Positions 39,888-41,477 of a stretch of 41,477 nucleotides of DNA are shown here, one piece after another (positions within the stretch are counted from its first letter, which is position 1; every line of letters begins with the position of its first letter). The notes below the pieces were generated by a model. It saw only the letters and a program-made list of their open reading frames with translations. It ran no database searches and had not been told where the DNA came from. Position numbers and translations under genes: made by a program. This stretch comes from Betaproteobacteria bacterium (GTDB lineage: Bacteria; Pseudomonadota; Gammaproteobacteria; Burkholderiales; SG8-41): NCBI GenBank assembly GCA_016192825.1, contig JACPTK010000020.1, forward strand, positions 1 to 41,477, given 5' to 3'.

Positions 39888-40370
39888 GGAGCCACCAAGG
39901 GCCGCCTTCGGCCAGTAGCGGACGCATCCGCTGGCCGGGTCCTGTCGGAACGGCCGGCGTCTTCCCGATTCTCCCGGGCGCATCCAGGCATAGGACTTGG
40001 CCATCGTGTAGCCCTAAGTCAGTACCAGTTCCGGGAGATCGGATCAGCCACCGGCCATTCCGCCACCCGGCCGCGGCTGGCGCGCAGCCTCTCGTTTCGG
40101 TAAATGGTTGACGACCATTTACCGCTGTACTTTTCCCCTCTCCACTCGGGAGAGGGGGAAAAGGTGAGGGGATCGAGCGTCGAGCATCTTGCGTGTACGC
40201 TCAATAGGAGTTTGGATTGGGCCCACTTGACCGCCCCCACCACCCGCCCTGTTCCGCTGACGCACGTCAGCGAGAACAATCGGCAAACCTTAGTGGTTTG
40301 TCCCCTAAGAGCGCCTTTCGGTAAACGCATACGGTCGCTTCCTGCGACCGCCCCAACTTGATGTCGCAAA
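39888..40370. other. Gene-free region upstream of the insertion sequence
   Basis: No supported gene. It contains a perfect 11-bp hairpin (CGGTAAATGGT-TGACG-ACCATTTACCG, 40096-40122) and a CCCCTCTCC...GGAGAGGGG hairpin (40132-40160) like those in the element at 37 kb. The stretch at 39900-39960 (GGGCCGCCTTCGGCC, AGCGGACGCATCCGCT) has several short palindromes. It looks like a patchwork of repeat remnants. Confidence 0.6.
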
Positions 40371-41477
40371 TTGGGGAAGGGTCAAGTTTTTCTGTTGAGC
40401 GTATGTCCGTTACAAGTCACTCTCGGGCGCAGGCGAATGAGGGCTGTCGCCCAGAGCAACACGGAGGCTGGTTTCGATCCGGCGCGGCTGCTGCGGAATA
40501 GCTCGCGCAGAAGGCGGCACATGGATTCAACGGAATTTGTGGTCCGCGGCAGTCCGAGATGCGGGTGGGTGAGGCAGGAACGGTAGAACGGCAGGCCTTT
40601 CAGGAATTCTCGAACCGTTGTTTGGATACGCAGGGTGCCGCAGTCGCCGTGCGACAAGCGTTCTAGCTGCTCGAGCGCTCTGGACAAGCGATTGCCGTCG
40701 GGCAGTTCCAGTGCGCTGCGGATGAGCTGGTGGATCTCCTCGCGCACCGAGCCACCTCGGAGCGTGTAGCGCACGCCACGGCGCTGCGCCTGTAGCTTCA
40801 GGAGCAAGTGGAAGTGGCACAGTTGCAGCACCCACCGCCGCTGCTGGGCAAGCCGCTGCATCCCGGGAAGGTTGTCAACGACCATGGCTTGAATGCGGCG
40901 CGTGGCGGCCGGCGGGATGGCCGCCAAGGCTTGTTGCCAGCGCGAAGCGCCCTCCCTCCCCGGAAGCAGCAGCGGGTCAAGGAAGGTGGCGAGGTTGCCG
41001 CGGCAGGGTTTGAGCGCCGTCAGGTATAGGACCCACGGCCTTCCGTCGAACTCGAACCACAGACCATCGGCCAGGAGTACGAGGGGCCCTCTTGGGATCA
41101 CTTGCGGACTGGGGCGAACAACAAAGCGGTGCAGCGCCTGGCGGAATCGATAACGATACGCCGGCAACGCCACACCCTGACGCTTGGAGAAGAGCTGGGT
41201 GAGCGTGAGGCCGTCCACGAGCACCCGGTGCAGGACGGAAGCTGGCGTCCGATGAGATGGGCGGCCTCGCTTCTTCGGACGGACTGTCCACGTGTGTCGG
41301 CATTGCACACACTGCCGCCGCCGCGGCCCAAAACGCCGAACCCGAGCGCCACAACAGGGGGATTTCGCATGTTTGGATTTCATGCATGCGAATTACCTCA
41401 GATCCCACCCTATCGCCCGAGGGGGAATCGACCCTACAGAGCCTTAGCGTCAACAGAATTTCTTTACCCATCCCCAA
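40371..41477 (-). mobile_element. Insertion sequence, 1107 bp, with terminal inverted repeats
   Basis: The left end TTGGGGAAGGGTCAAG followed by TTTTTCTGTTGA (40371-40398) pairs with the right end TCAACAGAATTTCTTT followed by ACCCATCCCCAA (41450-41477) with few mismatches over about 28 bases. One transposase gene lies between them on the minus strand. The right end is the last base of the window, so target duplication cannot be judged. Confidence 0.85.
40382..41383 (-). CDS. DDE transposase with N-terminal zinc ribbon (MULE/IS256-like)
   Basis: A 333-residue transposase. N-terminal zinc ribbon with C9-C10 (SPCCG) and C35xxC38 (RRQCVQCRHTW). The catalytic core has LLADGLWFEF (first Asp), MVVDNLPGMQRL (second Asp), LCHFHLL (the C-x-H pattern of MULE-type transposases) and RTTNSVESM (Glu). 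All acidic residues are present and the frame is intact, so it may be active. The exact IS family is not certain. The stop lies within the left terminal repeat. Confidence 0.82.
   Translation of the reverse strand: MKSKHAKSPCCGARVRRFGPRRRQCVQCRHTWTVRPKKRGRPSHRTPASVLHRVLVDGLTLTQLFSKRQGVALPAYRYRFRQALHRFVVRPSPQVIPRGPLVLLADGLWFEFDGRPWVLYLTALKPCRGNLATFLDPLLLPGREGASRWQQALAAIPPAATRRIQAMVVDNLPGMQRLAQQRRWVLQLCHFHLLLKLQAQRRGVRYTLRGGSVREEIHQLIRSALELPDGNRLSRALEQLERLSHGDCGTLRIQTTVREFLKGLPFYRSCLTHPHLGLPRTTNSVESMCRLLRELFRSSRAGSKPASVLLWATALIRLRPRVTCNGHTLNRKT

Noticed and set aside
40021-40080. A tRNA-like stretch on the minus strand (GGTGGCGGAATGG with following stems).
   Set aside because: No anticodon arm, no complete acceptor stem and no T-loop could be placed; a tRNA fragment or chance.

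Overview
The window looks like a chromosomal segment of a GC-rich Gram-negative bacterium, most likely a betaproteobacterium able to oxidise reduced sulfur and to use oxalate. The grounds are a complete soxYZAXB set, TusA and DsrC-family proteins, an oxalyl-CoA decarboxylase/formyl-CoA transferase pair, and a type IV pilin behind a sigma-54-type promoter. The taxonomic call is inference.

Layout. (1) 1-2833: 3' end of oxc, then frc and a formyltransferase-fold protein (oxalate/C1 metabolism). (2) 3153-14713: a one-direction signalling block: CHASE2-Ser/Thr kinase, PP2C phosphatase, FHA protein, CHASE2-adenylate cyclase, a metallo-beta-lactamase-fold protein resembling class II cyclic-nucleotide phosphodiesterases and overlapping the cyclase by one base, a GAF-domain PilB/GspE-type ATPase, and a GAF-HD-GYP protein. 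(3) 14967-24951: a small unknown protein, a TPR glycosyltransferase-like protein, a large membrane/spermidine-synthase-like fusion, pilA followed by a shortened pilin remnant, a TPR membrane protein, a methyltransferase and a glycosyltransferase. (4) 25034-30028, minus strand: moaC, soxY, soxZ, soxA, soxX, soxB. (5) 30097-39887: BepA-like protease, a Ser/Thr kinase fused to a cyclic-nucleotide-binding domain, TusA, a tandem-TusA/DsrC-like pair, several unknown proteins, a Sel1 protein, two Fe(II)-dependent dioxygenases around a second DsrC-like protein, and a short S24 protein. (6) 40371-41477: an insertion sequence with both terminal inverted repeats, ending on the last base of the window.

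A family of small palindromic elements runs through the window (near 2.96, 14.7, 21.1, 21.3, 23.3, 28.7, 33.3 and 36.2 kb). A full element has two outer hairpins with a conserved apical TGTCGGA, an inner inverted repeat of the form GCAAAAyCGCC...GGCGrTTTTGC, and a core that differs between copies. Arm sequences differ between copies but stay complementary, many ends fall on CTAG, and three neighbouring genes (soxY, tusA, a dsrC-like gene) take their TAG stop from an element end. One element separates soxY from soxZ.

How the parts may work together (inference): the kinase, phosphatase and FHA proteins form a phospho-threonine relay; the cyclase and putative phosphodiesterase set cAMP; the kinase-CNB fusion at 31.6 kb is a candidate cAMP-responsive kinase; the GAF-ATPase and HD-GYP protein link second messengers to pilus or secretion activity. 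The sox, TusA and DsrC-like genes form the sulfur-oxidation and sulfur-trafficking part.
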